Origin: Breviolum minutum Mf 1.05b.01
Lineage: Eukaryota > Sar > Dinophyceae > Suessiales > Symbiodiniaceae
Direction of reading: 5' to 3'
DNA length: 64,000 bases
Assembly: GCA_000507305.1 (NCBI GenBank)
Contig: DF239136.1
Coordinates: 3,023 to 67,022, forward strand
The translations under genes were made by a program, and so were the position numbers. The notes beneath the pieces were generated by a model that worked only from the letters and a program-made list of their open reading frames with translations, was not told where the DNA came from and did not search any database. Below are positions 13,217-48,262 of the stretch, piece by piece (position 1 is the stretch's first letter; every line of letters begins with the position of its first letter).

Positions 13217-15286
13217 GTACGCTCCATTTTTTGGGCTCAGAATCTGACGATTCTCCAGGAACAGGTCACGATTTGCCATGGCTTTTTTTTGATGGTCTGA
13301 AAATTAAGGCACCTGAAACAAAATGGCCCAACACACAGAAATGCACAGAAATCATCAAATTTTGGTTTCAGGTTTGTCGGCCAAGCGTTAGATGAGCAAG
13401 CACTCATTCAAGCCGTGGTTTTTAAGGCCAATTCCCCTTCCAAAGCATGTGCCAACAAGATTTCAAGACAGCACATGTGCAATGTGCAACTAACTTCAGG
13501 ATGTCAACCTCTAGTTTGGTGACATAAATCGAATTGACTGTAATCAACTTTTTATTTCGAAGTCTTGCAACATTTTCTCACATCACCTGAAAGTCAAGAC
13601 AGGTCGGCCTTCCCTTTTTCCAAGGTGTCACACTCCTTTTTCAAGTCCTGGGTGTTTTGGGGGTGCGGTTTTTGATACAGCTGCGATGGCTGATGACTCT
13701 CCAAGTCCACCCTCAGGGACTGCACTGGTGAGCTACTTGGATGCCTCACATAATCATGGAAGTTGAAAATTACGCCAATATGAAAGGAAACTATGATTGG
13801 AGAGGAAGAACCATTTTCCACTGAAGCATGGGTGGGAGGAAGAGTCTGAGAGGGGCATGAAGCCAGGGAGAGTTGGTGGAAGGCAAAACGCCTCGGAGAA
13901 TGCTAGCTACAAACAGAGGGGTTGTTTTTGAACAAAGGATTTCCACACCAAAGAGCCAGAGCAAACAGAAATTGATAGTCTCAAGTCTCAGACTCTTTTT
14001 TTCTAAAAAACCAATTCTCTTCACAGATTACCGACCTCACGACCTATCTACTTTGACCGAACACCAAGGTTTTTAACGTTGTTTAATATTGAAACTAACT
14101 ACAGCATTACTGTAACTTCAACATCAATTGAGCCAACTCTTGCAAAGAGAAGGTTCAAAAAATATCAAAAAACGACCAAAAAATCCAAGGTTTTCATCTA
14201 TTACCTGAAATTCAGCATGTGCAGCCTGAAGAGTTGGATGCAAGTGAGGATCCTTACATTGTATCTTGGATCGATGATCGATGATGACCATGTGAAACCC
14301 GTAATCCACAGGAATTCAAGCAAATATCCCCGGGTGTTTTTTTTGAATTATACTGTTATTACTTATTACTATTTTTTCTTTCGTGAAGTGATCAGTCACG
14401 TATTAGGACCACGCGAATTTTTTGAGATATTTATATGGATTTAAGAAGATGTTGGAAGCGATGGAGTTGTGAAATTCATCATGACCTCCCATCACCACAC
14501 CTGGGGCTGGTGGTTGAGGGGAAGTGTTGGCCTCTCCCCAAAAAATGCCCAAAGATTTCAGGAATAGTCATACACCAACATATCCATCAAAGAATCAAAG
14601 ACGCAGATTTCACCATGTACAGTGGGCATGCGAAAAGCTCCCTTCATGGCAGATCAGCCAATTATGCCCTGCTTGACAAGGAATATAAGAGCCCACACAC
14701 CACTGCAGCGGAACTTTCAAAGCCTCTTCGGCAAAAAGATGCAAAACCAGGGGGGAATGGATGCATTTTTTGAAGAGCGTGTCTTTCAGGTTGATTGTAC
14801 TGTAACATATGATCATATGATTTCAGTCACCCAGATATTTTCCAGGATGATCATGGATGATCTGATGCAACCCCTGCAACCCCAGCGACCCAGAAACAAG
14901 TCACATTTAAGAAGTATGTTTGAATGACTTGGTGGAATCTTATCCACCTGTGTCTTGCATAATATCTCTCCGATGTGGCTCGTTAATTCAACCAATGCTC
15001 AACCATGGTCGTGTCGGGGAGGGTCAAACCGCGGAGCTTGGAAGCCATCATGAATCCATTTTTAGATCCATCAGAATGTGATCATGCGCTAATTCTTTTG
15101 TGTGTTATCAACACAAATTAAACGGACAGATGATTCTTATATGCCCCTGACAGACCCCAAAACCCTTGCAAAAATGAGGGTTTTATACACCCCGAAAAAA
15201 AAAGGGTTATAACCGTTGTAACCCTTTAAAAAATGAAGGGAAAAAAAACGTGGGGTTTCCCATGGTGTATTACATATATTTCGACG

Positions 15287-15384
15287 GCCTCTGAGTTGGC
15301 CGCACTCGAGAAAAGGTATGACGCCGCGCAAGAGTTCAAGAGCCCGGCTTCCATGAAATCGGAGCTGAAGTCGCTGGAGACCCG
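15287..15384 (+). CDS. candidate exon, charged helical segment
   Basis: A GC-rich island in AT-rich DNA encodes ASELAALEKRYDAAQEF and then KSPASMKSELKSLETR, a typical charged helix or coiled-coil composition. The left border is uncertain. An AG|G acceptor at 15315/15316 would start the exon at YDAAQEF, and a GA donor is possible after KSL (gagacc). The product is unknown. It might be part of the N-terminal cytosolic region of the channel, but nothing proves this. Confidence 0.45.
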
Positions 15385-16031
15385 GTTTTTTTTGTTGGTT
15401 TTCGGTTTCGGGGGGTCCTTTTTGATTTTTTGTTTATGTTTGTGATGAGTAAATAGGTAAGAGCAAAAGAGCTGAAGGTTTGATATTTCTGGATTGGTGT
15501 TGTTTTTTTGCCGTTTCTTTATCCTTCAAAGAAGAATGTTGCTTCAAGAAACTCCTATCATATCAGTAGTCCATGAAAAAAAAACTGCCAACAAATTGAT
15601 ACTAAGAGATCACAACGTTGGGGTTTCTGGTGGTTTCACAGCATGGTAAGATTAGCTTCAGCTTCAGGACCATCGAATTGCAGCCCAAGAAAACGATTGA
15701 AAGATCTTGTGTAATGTTGTGTAAAGCGACTCCTTCCAAGATAGAATTCATTTTATAATATTTTATATCATTTTATCATTCTCATATTAGAAATCAAGAA
15801 GTTTTGATCACCTCCATATGTGTGGTGGGGGGCCATTGAAATGTGTATATATATATATATATTATATCTATTTGTACACCTTTTGCTGGACAGGATGAGA
15901 GTTGCAACATTTTACAGTACAGGAGACGGCCAGCATGTCCTCCTGGTTGCCACCGCAACTGCCGGCCAATGGCAAGCGGAGACAAGTCTCCAGTGCATTT
16001 CAGCCACTTGGCTATTCTATAAAACAACATA

Positions 16032-16136
16032 CTAGGTGCTGGTTTCAAATATTTTTTATTTTCACCCCCATTTGGAGAAGATTCCCAATTTGACTATCGC
16101 ATATTTTTCAGATGGGTTGGTTCAACCACCAACCAG
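16032..16136. mobile_element. MITE-like element, family D copy 3
   Basis: Termini are ctaggtgctggtttcaa and ttcaaccaccaaccag, with the same cacccccatttgg and tttgact core as the other two copies. Confidence 0.75.
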
Positions 16137-16260
16137 CAATTTGTCCCGGGTCATCCGGTTGTTTTCCCAGCTACTTTTTGTTGATCGTTTTTGGATGGTT
16201 GGATGGTCGGTAGGTGGATGATGATATGGTGAGGTTGAAGGTAAAAACCTGATGGATGAT

Positions 16261-16353
16261 CACCAGTTGAGGTTGGTAGTTTATCCCGATTATTTTCAGG
16301 GTTTTCATACATGTCAGGTGGTTGGCATTGGGATTTCTGAACCATCAACAGTA
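16261..16353. mobile_element. MITE-like element, family C (reverse orientation)
   Basis: Begins caccagttgaggttggtagt and ends tctgaaccatcaacagta. This is the reverse complement of the copies at 39422-39538 and 45543-45662. It appears to lack one terminal arm. Confidence 0.7.
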
Positions 16354-16523
16354 GGGGCTGAAGGTTGCTGTAGGTCTCATCATCCCCCGCATCGATATTC
16401 AACGGCCGCCGAAAAACCTGAGGACGCTCTTGGACCAGCGCCTAGGGCTGCACCAGAGCAAACCTTGCCATTTGTAGCCTTGTTGCTGCTAGTGTTGTCT
16501 TTTCCTGTGGTTCCTGTTCCTGT

Positions 16524-16579
16524 CGTTGTGGTTGTGGTTGTGGTTGTGGTTGTGGTTGTGGTTGTGGTTGTGGTTGTGG

Positions 16580-16629
<50 letters not shown>

Positions 16630-16690
16630 GCTGCTAGTGTTAGTGCTGCTGTTGTTGTTGTTGTCACTCTTGCTGCTGTTGTGGTAGTTA
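16524..16690. repeat. GTGGTT / GTT microsatellite
   Basis: GTGGTT hexamers (about 16524-16580) grade into pure GTT (to about 16630) and then into interrupted GTT/GCT. The poly-Val, poly-Thr and poly-Asn ORFs over it are artefacts. Confidence 0.95.
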
Positions 16691-16699
16691 TATAAATGT

Positions 16700-19600
16700 A
16701 TATTCAGAAAAGGCAACGATACCGATACGGATACTGATACCGACAATCAAGCTACATCACGGTTAAACGGTTAAAACCCTGATCAACAAACGCATCCTTT
16801 CATCTATGACATGTGATTTTGGCAGATCTGTTCATGTTTTTCCCCGGTTTGAAGGAGTCTTGACCTTCCGTGGGAAAGGTGAGGATGCCACAGACGACCA
16901 ACGCAGAAAAATGTTTGCCATGCTTGCCGAAGGGGATCACGTGCATAAATCGACACATTGTATGTAAGTTACAGCTTATATGAAGATATTTATAGGATCA
17001 ATGAGCAGAGGTTGGAACCTACCCCTGCTATTTAAACAATCCGAAAATTCTCTGTTGATTTTTATGAAGAAATCCTCCTTGAGTTGTATTGTGGGGGCTC
17101 TTTGTGGGGCCAACACCCAAAGTATACGCATTCCGAGTCCTAACCCCTTGGTATGGTCCCTTCCACCCCACACCTATACACAACCAGGTCTAGTTTTTTG
17201 AAAAGCCTGCAAATAGTGGAATACTGTAAACTGCCTATCAACTGGTGCAGGTTTTCTTTCAACAGATGTTCCTTGTTCTTCAAATTCAACAAACACGGCC
17301 ACACGCCAATCATGAGAGCTACCTTGGCTGCAAGCCCATGATAGGTTGGCACAGCAACATGTTCGGGAGCTGAATGAAAGTGCCAAGAAGACAAAGGTGG
17401 CGTTGTCATCATTGTCGACTTGGGGATATTACGGGATATTTGTTATTTGGCACTTTTTGCGATGTAATATAGAATCATCATCTTTTCGTCTTCATCTCTA
17501 CCTTTATACTTTGGTGCTTGTGCTGTGCTTATCGAGGATGAGGATATGGATAAGGGCAAGCATTGAGAATCCTTGATAGATTTTTTGTGGAAAAGTCAAT
17601 CTGCCAGGTATCTGCCAGGACCGGCACCAAAGATTCCTTGACATCGACGGCGCCAGTGGATCAAAAATCTTCCCTCCGCTCCAGGAGTTTGTTGTTTCTG
17701 GTTTATCGATGGGAATTGAGCCCCCAAAGTTGTTTTTGCTATTCTAGTCATACACTACATACGAAATTTTCCGTCTTCATGTCAGAGAAATCTACTCAAG
17801 AAGATAAGTTGTGCTTCTGTGGTAGACTCATTGCCAAACTCACAACAACTTGGCGTGATGAAAAGATGATTTTGGTGAATGATGTCTATTTTGAACGTAG
17901 ACTTGCTCCCATTTTGGGTGAATGATTCCACTCTCCACACAAAAAACGGACTAAACATCGTTGATAGCTTGGAAAAAATGGCACCCTTTAGAAGTTGATT
18001 TTGAAGATTTGATCATACTTCCGGTTGATATAACGCGTTTTTTTTGTGTATTAAAGCCAACTGTTGTAGGGTTTAGCAGCGGAAAAAAACGGTTCCTGCA
18101 GGAAATCTGCTGGGTACCATGGCTGCAACTGATGGGAGCGATGAGAAGCAAGCAAGGGGATGAAGGGCTATATACCTAGACCTTCCAGTTTGGGTGCCAT
18201 ATGGTTCCGTTACAGGGTGTCAATTAACCGTCCCTTAGGGTTAAATTGACAAGACACCGGTATATATATATATACACACACACACACTTTGGATGTCAGA
18301 TATTTATTGAATGGATATTAGCAGTTATCAAATGTTGATAGTTAGATTGTTTCGAGGATACTTGCCAAAGTCTTCAGAGACTCTGATAGCTTTACATTGA
18401 AGTATATATGTTTTTCAAAAATATGAAGGGAATATATTTATCATTTTGTGTTTATCCAGCAGAAACCAAGGGCCCACAACCGACTTCTGCTCTAAAAATG
18501 TTCTCAAATCCTCCTGGGACTGGTGGACTGGTGGACTGGTGACTGCCGGGTGGTTTGGAATCCAATAGAAAAAATTTGCCGGCTAGGGCCCTACAGTGCC
18601 CCACATCCCTCACTTTCATCGCTTGTGATTGAAAGGTTTCTATCGGCCCCAAGACACCTTGGAAAAAAACCCAGTTTTAGTTGACAAACATTTTACAAAG
18701 AATTCAGGTCGAAGCTGGAGAAAAATCAAGAATTTCAAAAGGTATCGATCCCGCAGTATGCAATTTCGTCATGTTTATGTTTTGGATGCTTCCTGACACC
18801 CCCTGATTTCATTTGATTTCCTGATGCAAAAAGCTGAGTTCGGAAATGATGGCTACAACGAGTCTCCGAAGACACAACGGTGCGACAGCAAGCACCACAA
18901 CTCAGGAGCTGTTGATGCGTGCAAGGACGGCAGTGGGGACTCGGGGGATGGATGCACTCCCAAGCAGCCACAGTGCAAGTGTTTCGACTGTTTCAAAAGC
19001 AACCATCAAGAGTGTTTGTGATGTCCATTTCCATTTTTGTTTTGGATTCCTTTCCCAGATGCATGCTGGTTCAAGCATTGAATAATTACAGGCGTTAGTT
19101 AGTAACACTTCACAATGAGCCCCTTTTCTTTCAGAGCTTTTCTTATGAGTATAAGAAGAGGATGAGAGGAATGAACTCTCCACAATGAAACAACATGATT
19201 TGCCAGGATTTTTCACCAAGACAGACTGTTCATCCAATTGGCTGGATTTTTTTTGAGTAGCAGCACTTCTATCACTTCCAAATATGATGAACATGATGAA
19301 CTGGCTATAGTAACTTGTGCATATTAGCCTTCTGGTCATTGTGCAGAGGATCATGCGATCATGGATTGTGTATACTCGTACCTGCCAGAGTCATTTGAGA
19401 CTGTCATGATATATTCGACTCCAACTTTTTTTTCCATTTAAATTTAGGCCATCATGTCACTTGCAAAATCTTCCACCATTTTTTTTGGGCTTCCAAAAAA
19501 ACCCTACAGCTTGGCACTTGGACCACCCATCGGCTCCCAAAAACTCTCAGCCCCCAAAGAGTCCAAAAGTTTGCTTCCGTTCCGTTTAGGAACCGTCAAA
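16700..19600. other. no confident gene; scattered coding-like patches
   Basis: A patch at about 17607-17695 follows gccag and can be read as FLDIDGASGSKIFPPLQEF. A patch at about 18846-19020 is open in two frames and GC-richer than its flanks. Neither has clear borders on both sides. A segment at 18179-18240 is the inverse of 20819-20893. Confidence 0.35.
18179..18240 (+). repeat. left arm of a 2.6-kb-spaced inverted repeat
   Basis: Contains ccttccagtttgggtgcc, then tggttccgttacagggtgtc. The reverse complement of both blocks is at 20819-20893, in the same spacing. This is either two copies of a dispersed element in opposite orientation or a single large foldback. Confidence 0.75.
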
Positions 19601-19605
19601 ATATT

Positions 19606-19690
19606 CCTGCTGTGCAAGCAGATCAGATTGCAGTTGCCTTCACACCAGAAGGAACTGCATCATTGGGCCGAGTGGCGAGTACCCTGATCG
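19606..19690 (+). CDS. coding-like segment, unknown protein
   Basis: The frame reads AVQADQIAVAFTPEGTASL and then GRVASTLIAVKFSQG, with balanced composition and high complexity compared with its surroundings. Possible borders are AG near 19621 and GA (gagtacc) near 19677. It lies about 0.7 kb upstream of the first channel exon that I can place, so it could be an N-terminal exon. Not recognised. Confidence 0.35.
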
Positions 19691-20391
19691 CAGTGAAATT
19701 TTCTCAGGGAAGAAGCTCTATTTGCAGCACATGTAAATTCAGATTCGATCTTTCGCGGAAACATCTGCTTGCCATGTACAAAACTAGATTTTTCCCCAAA
19801 GAATCCCAATCAAGAAAAAAAACCATTGATGTCCAAGTTGTTTTTTTGCATTTTCGTTACAGATCAGCAAAAACGGTGGTGTCTTTCAACGATTTTCGGC
19901 TCCGTGGGAGCTGGAATACCAACCATCGACAGGTGATCTCGGTAGCAAATTTTCTGATGTGGATGCAGACGAAACAATGCTGACGGAGTTCTTTTCGGAG
20001 CGGGGGTTGAGAATCCGTGGGGGTCGGAGGTGTTTTTTTTGTGGGAAGGGGGAGATGGAAGGAACAAGTTTGAAGGCAATGAAGTCAGGTTTCAAAAGAG
20101 GGATGGAATCTGAGATAGAGATGTTTTCAGTTTGGAGAAGCATTTTTTTCAGATATCGGATCAAGGCAACAAAAGGAGATGGTAGGCCCGTTGAGTCTTG
20201 GAGACTTCAGGATCATGAACTTACAACATCTTTTGGCTTTTTTTACTTTCAGAATTTTGACTTCAAGAGCGTTGCAGGATCGGAGAGAAATAGGAGAATC
20301 TTTGGAAGAATATACAGCAGGTTGAAATTTGAAGAGATTCAGGGCCCAAATATTTGGCTAATCCTATCGCAAAATCTGAGAATGCTTGGAG

Positions 20392-42056
<21,665 letters not shown>

Positions 42057-42506
42057 GATTGTTTAAATTCAGATCATTCTAGAGATTCAGAGAATTGACT
42101 GCAAACATCGAAATATTAGTTGGCCGTTTTCGTGAAACATGGGTAAAGTAAGGCTTCTCAAGGGCTTGATGTTGATTTGGTGAAACCTGCATTTCCCCCA
42201 ACAAAAACCTGTAAAATGACTGGGTTTCAGTGGGAAAACCATTGGATTTTAAAGCTTCTTATTTGAGACAAGACACTCCTATGTTGATTTACACAAGTTA
42301 GTTTTGACTGGGTCTTGTGGTGCTTGTTCCCAACCAAGATGTGAATCGATACCCTTTGGTAGACTAACATAGCAATGGAAATCCTCTTTTCTGACTGGAA
42401 CTGCAGCTACAAATGGCTGATTTGACATTGCCAATTGTCAGTTTACCGGAGGGTAATCCCTTGGGATGAACATTAATATTAGAAACTCCCTGTCAAAATC
42501 AATATG

Positions 42507-42610
42507 TGGGTGTTTCCAAGAATAGGGGTACCCCAAAATGGATGGTTTATAATGGAACACTCTATTCAAATGGATGATTTGGGGGTACCACCATTTAAGG
42601 AAAGCACCCA
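42507..42610. mobile_element. MITE-like element, family E
   Basis: Starts tgggtgtttccaagaatagg and ends aaggaaagcaccca. Inner arms gggtaccccaaaatgg and atttgggggtacc also pair. Related copies lie at 28.3 and 51.9 kb. Confidence 0.75.
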
Positions 42611-42619
42611 TGTAATGAA

Positions 42620-44130
42620 CCATATTGAATGCAATTTCAATCTTCGTTTCAGATCCATTCATCCAAAGAGAGGGTCTGAGAGGGTTCATCCCGCGGCCCT
42701 CGCCTGTTATTTCTCCCAAAAATCTCTGCGAGAGATGCGAGATGTCCACATGATGGTATTGCAGGTGTTTAATGCATATCAAACCACATCAAAGGCGTTT
42801 GCACCATGGAAACTAGTATATAGTTGTAAGGAACACAACCTTTCCACGCGATGTTGTACAACAAGGATATAAAGAAATCAGAAAAAAACAGATAAACCCA
42901 GATGTAGTACTTGCTTTGCCAACCTTGCATCGCTAGCCTTAATTTTCAGTACTTTCAAAAAACAACCAAAACTTGGTGGATATCAGTGGAGGTGAAACAA
43001 AAATCACAAAACGATGAAGTTCCGTTGGAAGGCCACCACTTTTCGGGAGGATGGTGCAGCGTCAGAGGCAAGGGACAATACACAAATTCATGGTTTATAT
43101 TTGTTTTTATCAATATACATCATGTAGTTATTAACTTTATAGATATTCATTTGTGTGAATATATATCCATATATTATATACATGATATGTATATATATAC
43201 ATATCAGTTTTACTTACAGTATATATTATATTAATGCAAACCGGCGGGATGAATTTGGATGATGAGGTTCGTGAAAATTCCAAAAATCCTTTGTTTGGAT
43301 CATTTGGAGTGACGGTTTTACTCTAACATCACAGCTGATGAATATCATAGTCTTGGAATCCAAGGTCGGGGTGCATTCGTTGAAAAAACAAAGAAAACAT
43401 CGTTTGCTTCGATTTTTGCAGAGAAATCATATGCTTTGTTATTTCGGGATGATGAAATCGTCCCCAAAATGAGATTTTGAGGATTCCCTTCCATGAACCC
43501 GAATAGAATTTCACTGGGGTTGAAAAAGTCGTTGTTGATTTTTGGCACAAGAGGAGATGGAAGACAAGTCCGTGGCCCCAGTGACAAGTAAAAGCGCTGT
43601 GCATCATACAGTGACAGCTCCAGGGTGAGAGGCACATCACCAGAGGAAACTTTGAGGAAACATTGCGCAGCACGAGCTGATTTTCATGAGCTCGTGTATT
43701 CAGCCTTGACTTCATTACCCGAAGGTGTATATATATGTATATATAAGTATATTCATATATATTTATATATTACACATTGACATTGCATATATATATATAC
43801 AAGACGTATGTATACTTCGGCTGATCTGTGTTCACTGTGTTCCTTAGTTTCATAATATGTTCCATTGCCGGCGTTGAATACCGTCGGACAGTCCAACGTT
43901 TTGTCGTTTCGTTGTGGTGTGCCAAAGGCAAACCCGTTTCAGTTCAAGAGAAAATGGGAGCAAGGCAACGGGGTGACCCCTGTCCTGCCCAGCGATTTTT
44001 TCTTTGGAAGGGAAGAATTTGACGTCCGGCGGCTGCACCTTTCCACAACACACACATTCTCCCCCTCATTTCGGGTTGTCCAGTTTGGGCCAATGTTTTC
44101 GAATGTGAAGACAACGAAAGGTGCAGCCCC
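42620..44130. other. no supported gene; AT dinucleotide tracts
   Basis: AT-rich tracts at about 43130-43220 and 43720-43800. The stretch 43860-44130 is GC-richer and open on both strands. One minus-strand reading (GREISVRVWPLGAAPFVVF) is as plausible as the plus-strand one, so I leave it uncalled. Confidence 0.4.
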
Positions 44131-44133
44131 TAG

Positions 44134-44478
44134 CGGCCAAACGCGCACAGAAATTTCACGACCAAAGGTCGCGGAAGTGACTTTGATCGCTCCAAGGAAA
44201 CACACATCCAAAAACTGGCCCGAAATTTCTGCGATGACATTCGGGCGGCTTTAGTAAAACCAAATATAGATGAGACATTCGGAAATGTTGCATGTGTCAT
44301 CAATTTTCTAGAAGTGCTTGTTTTTTTCATCTTATTTCACTTGAGTAAACGTAGGCCGTTTTTGTGGACAGAAAAAGCTGCCGAGTTCGAGGTTTGTAGG
44401 ATTTCTAGCCAGCGAGTTCTTAGTTTACTGGAAGGTAACTATACATGCAAGAAATATTTTTTAATCGCTGAACTTTGA
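44134..44478 (+). CDS. 115-codon open frame without ATG, unknown
   Basis: The frame is open from a TAG (44131-44133) to TGA (44476-44478). It reads GSDFDRSKETHIQKLARNF, CDDIRAALVKPNIDETFGN and VACVINFLEVL and ends CKKYFLIAEL. There is no in-frame ATG, so it would be an exon or a fragment. Composition is protein-like in the first two thirds. Donors near ctagaa|gtgctt could end it earlier. Not recognised. Confidence 0.45.
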   Translation, partial: RPNAHRNFTTKGRGSDFDRSKETHIQKLARNFCDDIRAALVKPNIDETFGNVACVINFLEVLVFFILFHLSKRRPFLWTEKAAEFEVCRISSQRVLSLLEGNYTCKKYFLIAEL

Positions 44479-45119
44479 AAACGTCGACATGTCTGAACCA
44501 CACTCTCAAAAGTTGGCATTTGTTTTTTACTCCTTTCTGGGAACAACTTCATTTACTACTCTAGTGGGAGTAGTTGTTTGGACGCCTCCTTGGCAATAGA
44601 ATTTAGCGGTGAATTGGTCACCTGGTCACTGGGAACCTCTGCAGGAGTTATGTGGCGATGATGGCCCCGATGACCCTATCAGTGCTTTGGCGCTGTGTTG
44701 TGCTGTCTGGAGACTCAAGCCACCGAAATCTTTACTTAAGGGCAAGGCCTTAAGTTGGAATCTCCAAAAACCAAAGGAGAAAAAATTGACAAACTTCAAA
44801 ACAAGCAAACAAAATGGGAATGACTTTGACCACAGAGACTCTAGCAGATTCTTTTTCATTGGAAAAATGGTGCACAAAAATAGGATTTGAGCTAGCACCT
44901 GATGGAACCTCAAAGATTAAATGGTGAGAGCTTGCGATGCCAGTGTTTTGACCTCATTTTCCAACGGCTTTTAAGTGGGAAGTTTCTGGCATAAACACCA
45001 GGAACATTTGAAGAACCCAGAGCTTGCAAAGTGTCTGGGATGCCCAGGATGAATGCCACCGATGTTTTACTAAGCTTTGAAGGCTGTGGTAAATAGTGGC
45101 GTAAGAATGGAGAAACTAC

Positions 45120-45228
45120 ACTTCCCAGAACTAACCTATCCCCCCCGAAAATGGTGATTAGGAAACTAGTTTCTTTTTAGGAACCCTATTTTCAGGGGCT
45201 ATAATATCAGGTAGTTTTAGGAAGGGTA
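45120..45228. mobile_element. MITE-like element, family B
   Basis: Starts acttcccagaactaaccta and ends caggtagttttaggaagggt. The core has ccccgaaaatgg opposite ccctattttcagggg. Confidence 0.6.
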
Positions 45229-45542
45229 CATGTAAACTGGTGATCGCCGGATTTCTGAACTATCATTGAAGCAGAATTGAATTTCCCACAAAAATCAATG
45301 AAGCATTTATAGATTTATAAAGATAGCTAGATATTGTAGTTCAGGCGTACGTATATATAGGCGAAATGCTGAATCGGTTTCAGTCCGTGAAAAACAACGG
45401 TATGTGACAACGTGCTACAACTTATATGATAGCCCTTCACTATTCGATCTGGGTATGCAAGCCTCTGTAGATTAGCATTATTGTGAACATGTGCCACATC
45501 AATTTTACGAAGCTTCAAAGTGTCCATGCTATCGATAGGATG

Positions 45543-45662
45543 ATACTGTTGATGGTTCAGAAATCCCAAACAACCACCTGGGATGTATAACACCCTTTAA
45601 ATAGTGGGATAAACTACCAACCTCAACTGGTGATCGCCGGATCTCTGAACCATCAACAGTAT
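45543..45662. mobile_element. MITE-like element, family C, complete copy
   Basis: Starts atactgttgatggttcagaa and ends ctctgaaccatcaacagtat, almost perfect ~22-bp inverted termini around a 120-bp body. A fragment of the same right arm lies just upstream at about 45239-45272. Confidence 0.85.
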
Positions 45663-45970
45663 TAAAGACCTGCCAGGAAATGATGCCCAGCCTTTGCCTC
45701 CCAGAATCGGACCCTGTGAACCATGATCCAATTCTTATGGGTTCACCTAAAAGGCCTATTTCTGGGTTGATCCCTATAGTTCATTCTCATCTCATTCTCA
45801 TCTCATTCTATTATTTTGGATTGATACAGTTGATGTTATGGATGGATATGAAGCCATCTGAAGCTATTGCCCATCACTGAAATGGTAGGAAAACGGCTGA
45901 CCACAAGTCCAATGGTGTACTTCGGGGGTTTGCCCAAACCATGATTCACAGCTATTTTATTTTTATTGGA

Positions 45971-46030
45971 GGAACCCTATTAACCTTTACAATCCATTTT
46001 GGAGCAATGTTTAGGCAGGGCCCAACATAT
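45971..46030. repeat. dispersed ~65-bp repeat (second copy of 5226-5290)
   Basis: Both copies share accctattaac, an aatccattt/tatccactt block and ggcagggccca/agcagggccca. Nature unknown. Confidence 0.6.
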
Positions 46031-46749
46031 ACTGTATGCTAAGGCATTTTCAACCAATGGGAGTAGTTGGTAACAAAGCCGGTGATTAGTTCCATCCGTC
46101 GGATGGGATAGCTAGTCACCACTAACCAACGAAGCAGCAAATAAAACTGATGACTCATGACTTGAAATACCTCGATGAATTGCTGCGAATTAGTTTGCTA
46201 AGTACCCAAATGTCATGGTTTCCATGATGCCACAAAAGCATTTTGTCATTCACACCTGAAAGAAAGGCTTAGATGATTTGGCTGCCCGTGTTGCTCGCAA
46301 CGGCTTTCAGGTAGGGAGTCTTATCTGGGCAATGTCGGGTTAGGGTCCAATCTAGTGAAGGTAATTTCAACCCGAAGATTTTAAACATCCCGGGTGATGT
46401 ATGATTGGACAGAACTTTGAATCTGTACAAGTTTCGAAAAGCGCCTACCAAACACCAGATTCATGGTGGGTTTTTGGCAAATTGGTCAGGTTGCTATGTT
46501 GGGATGGATATTTTGAAATGATATGCATATTTCTTTTACTACATACAGATGTACGTACACATATGTAATGTGTAAATATATATATATGTATGTATACATT
46601 TCGTATACACATATGTAACACAGTATACATATAACATGTTTATATTGTTCATGTACGTAAAAACCTATCTTCTGCAGAAACCGGGTGCCTCCAACGAGTT
46701 GGTGCTGTTATTTTCAGCGAAAGTCGAGTCAATTCCATATTAGATATAT

Positions 46750-46842
46750 TACCCTCCAGGGAACTAACATATCCCCCACAAATGGCATTTTGAAGATGAT
46801 TTTCCTTTCCCAAGGTGGGATATGTTAATTCCCTGGAGGGTA
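46750..46842. mobile_element. MITE-like element, family A copy 3
   Basis: Starts taccctccagggaactaaca and ends ttaattccctggagggta, with ttttgaagatgattttcct in the core. 93 bp. It has the best-kept termini of the three copies. A degraded relative is at about 52372-52440. Confidence 0.85.
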
Positions 46843-48262
46843 TCTCTATGTCCAATTTGTCCAATGTATGTTTAGCAGATAATACTTTTTCTCTATGTCT
46901 AATGTATTATCTCTATGTCCTATCAACTTTAAAGGGCCTTTAAAAAGTTTTAAAACATGCCCCGAAAAAAAAATTCAAAAGGTCAGTGATTTCCGGAAGA
47001 AATGTACTGAGGTGGTGGATTTGAAAGCTAAACCACCCTGCCCTGGTGATGCCCTTTTTCATCGTGTGCCTTGGATCCAGTAAAGACTTCGAAAATCTGG
47101 GAAGTAATATAACCTTAGTGTAGATTGGTTTGGTGTAGTTGTGTATAAGTACGAATTTCACCAAGATTGATGAGGAAGCTTAGTTCAAGTGGTTCACTTT
47201 GATTCATCATGAGGCTTATGACTTTGTAACCAGCTTAGCCAAGACAATGAAAAGAAAGGATAGAAGCAGGCATACCATATCAATCTTATAGCTTAAGATG
47301 TGGCCCCAGGATTCCAGTGATCACTTTAAGAATCATGTTTTTTTGCATAAGCTTCTCAACCCACCAAGTTGTTTCCAATTTGCACCACAATTGTCATACT
47401 TGTCTGTAATTCAAGCATAAATCATCAATAAGAAACTCGTGGCGAACTAGGCAGTTCCTATAGTTCGGTGGATTTTTGGACGATCTAAGTCACCGATTGT
47501 TGTGAATTTGGGTTGTTTGGTGATCTTCAAATACATGCTAGAAGGAGTGTGGAAATGTAGCGGTTCGAGTGCACGAAACAAGAAAAACGAAGGATGGGAT
47601 GATGGGAAACAAATTTTTGGATCCATGCCTGGGGTTTTGACGTTTTGCAGGATTTAATTTGAAATACCACATGGCAAAAAACATGCGGCTTTTTGGATAT
47701 TTTCCAGGATTGGCTACCAACAATCCAAGGTTGGATACCTTGGGGTTGGATTTTTTCCAGGAGGATTGGCTCTCAACCTTGGAGAAACTTTGGGGCTTTG
47801 GGATTGTTTTTTTGGTGCAACATGTCTGAACTCTCCACATGGAATGCTAACTTCCTGGCATTCCAAGCAGTGGGGATAAGATGCTTGGAAAATTTTCCCC
47901 AAAAGAAGCGGCAGTTCCAATTTCGTTCGCCCAAAATTTTTGAGTCGGACCAGCTCGTCGTCACTGGGTCCCCAAAAAAGCCGAGGTTTGGTGGTTTGAA
48001 AAAGTGGAGGAATTGAGGAATATGAACCGGGTGGTGTTTTTTTTTATCGGTTTTTCATCAAAACAATTATGTTGGTTTAGATAGATAAAGAGTGTTAGTT
48101 GGAATATCATCTTGATTTGATTGTAGTTTATATTAATCTTAGTTCAATTAAATAGATTTCGTAGCTGGCAAAGAATAGATGGACATGTGTTGATAACAAG
48201 AACCCTTTATATGCATATAAACATATATTGCAGTGTTCAATGGCTGATCCCACACATCAGGA

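Noticed and set aside
16252..16746. Val-, Thr- and Asn-rich ORFs
   Set aside because: They translate GTGGTT/GTT repeats and their complement, with no independent sequence.
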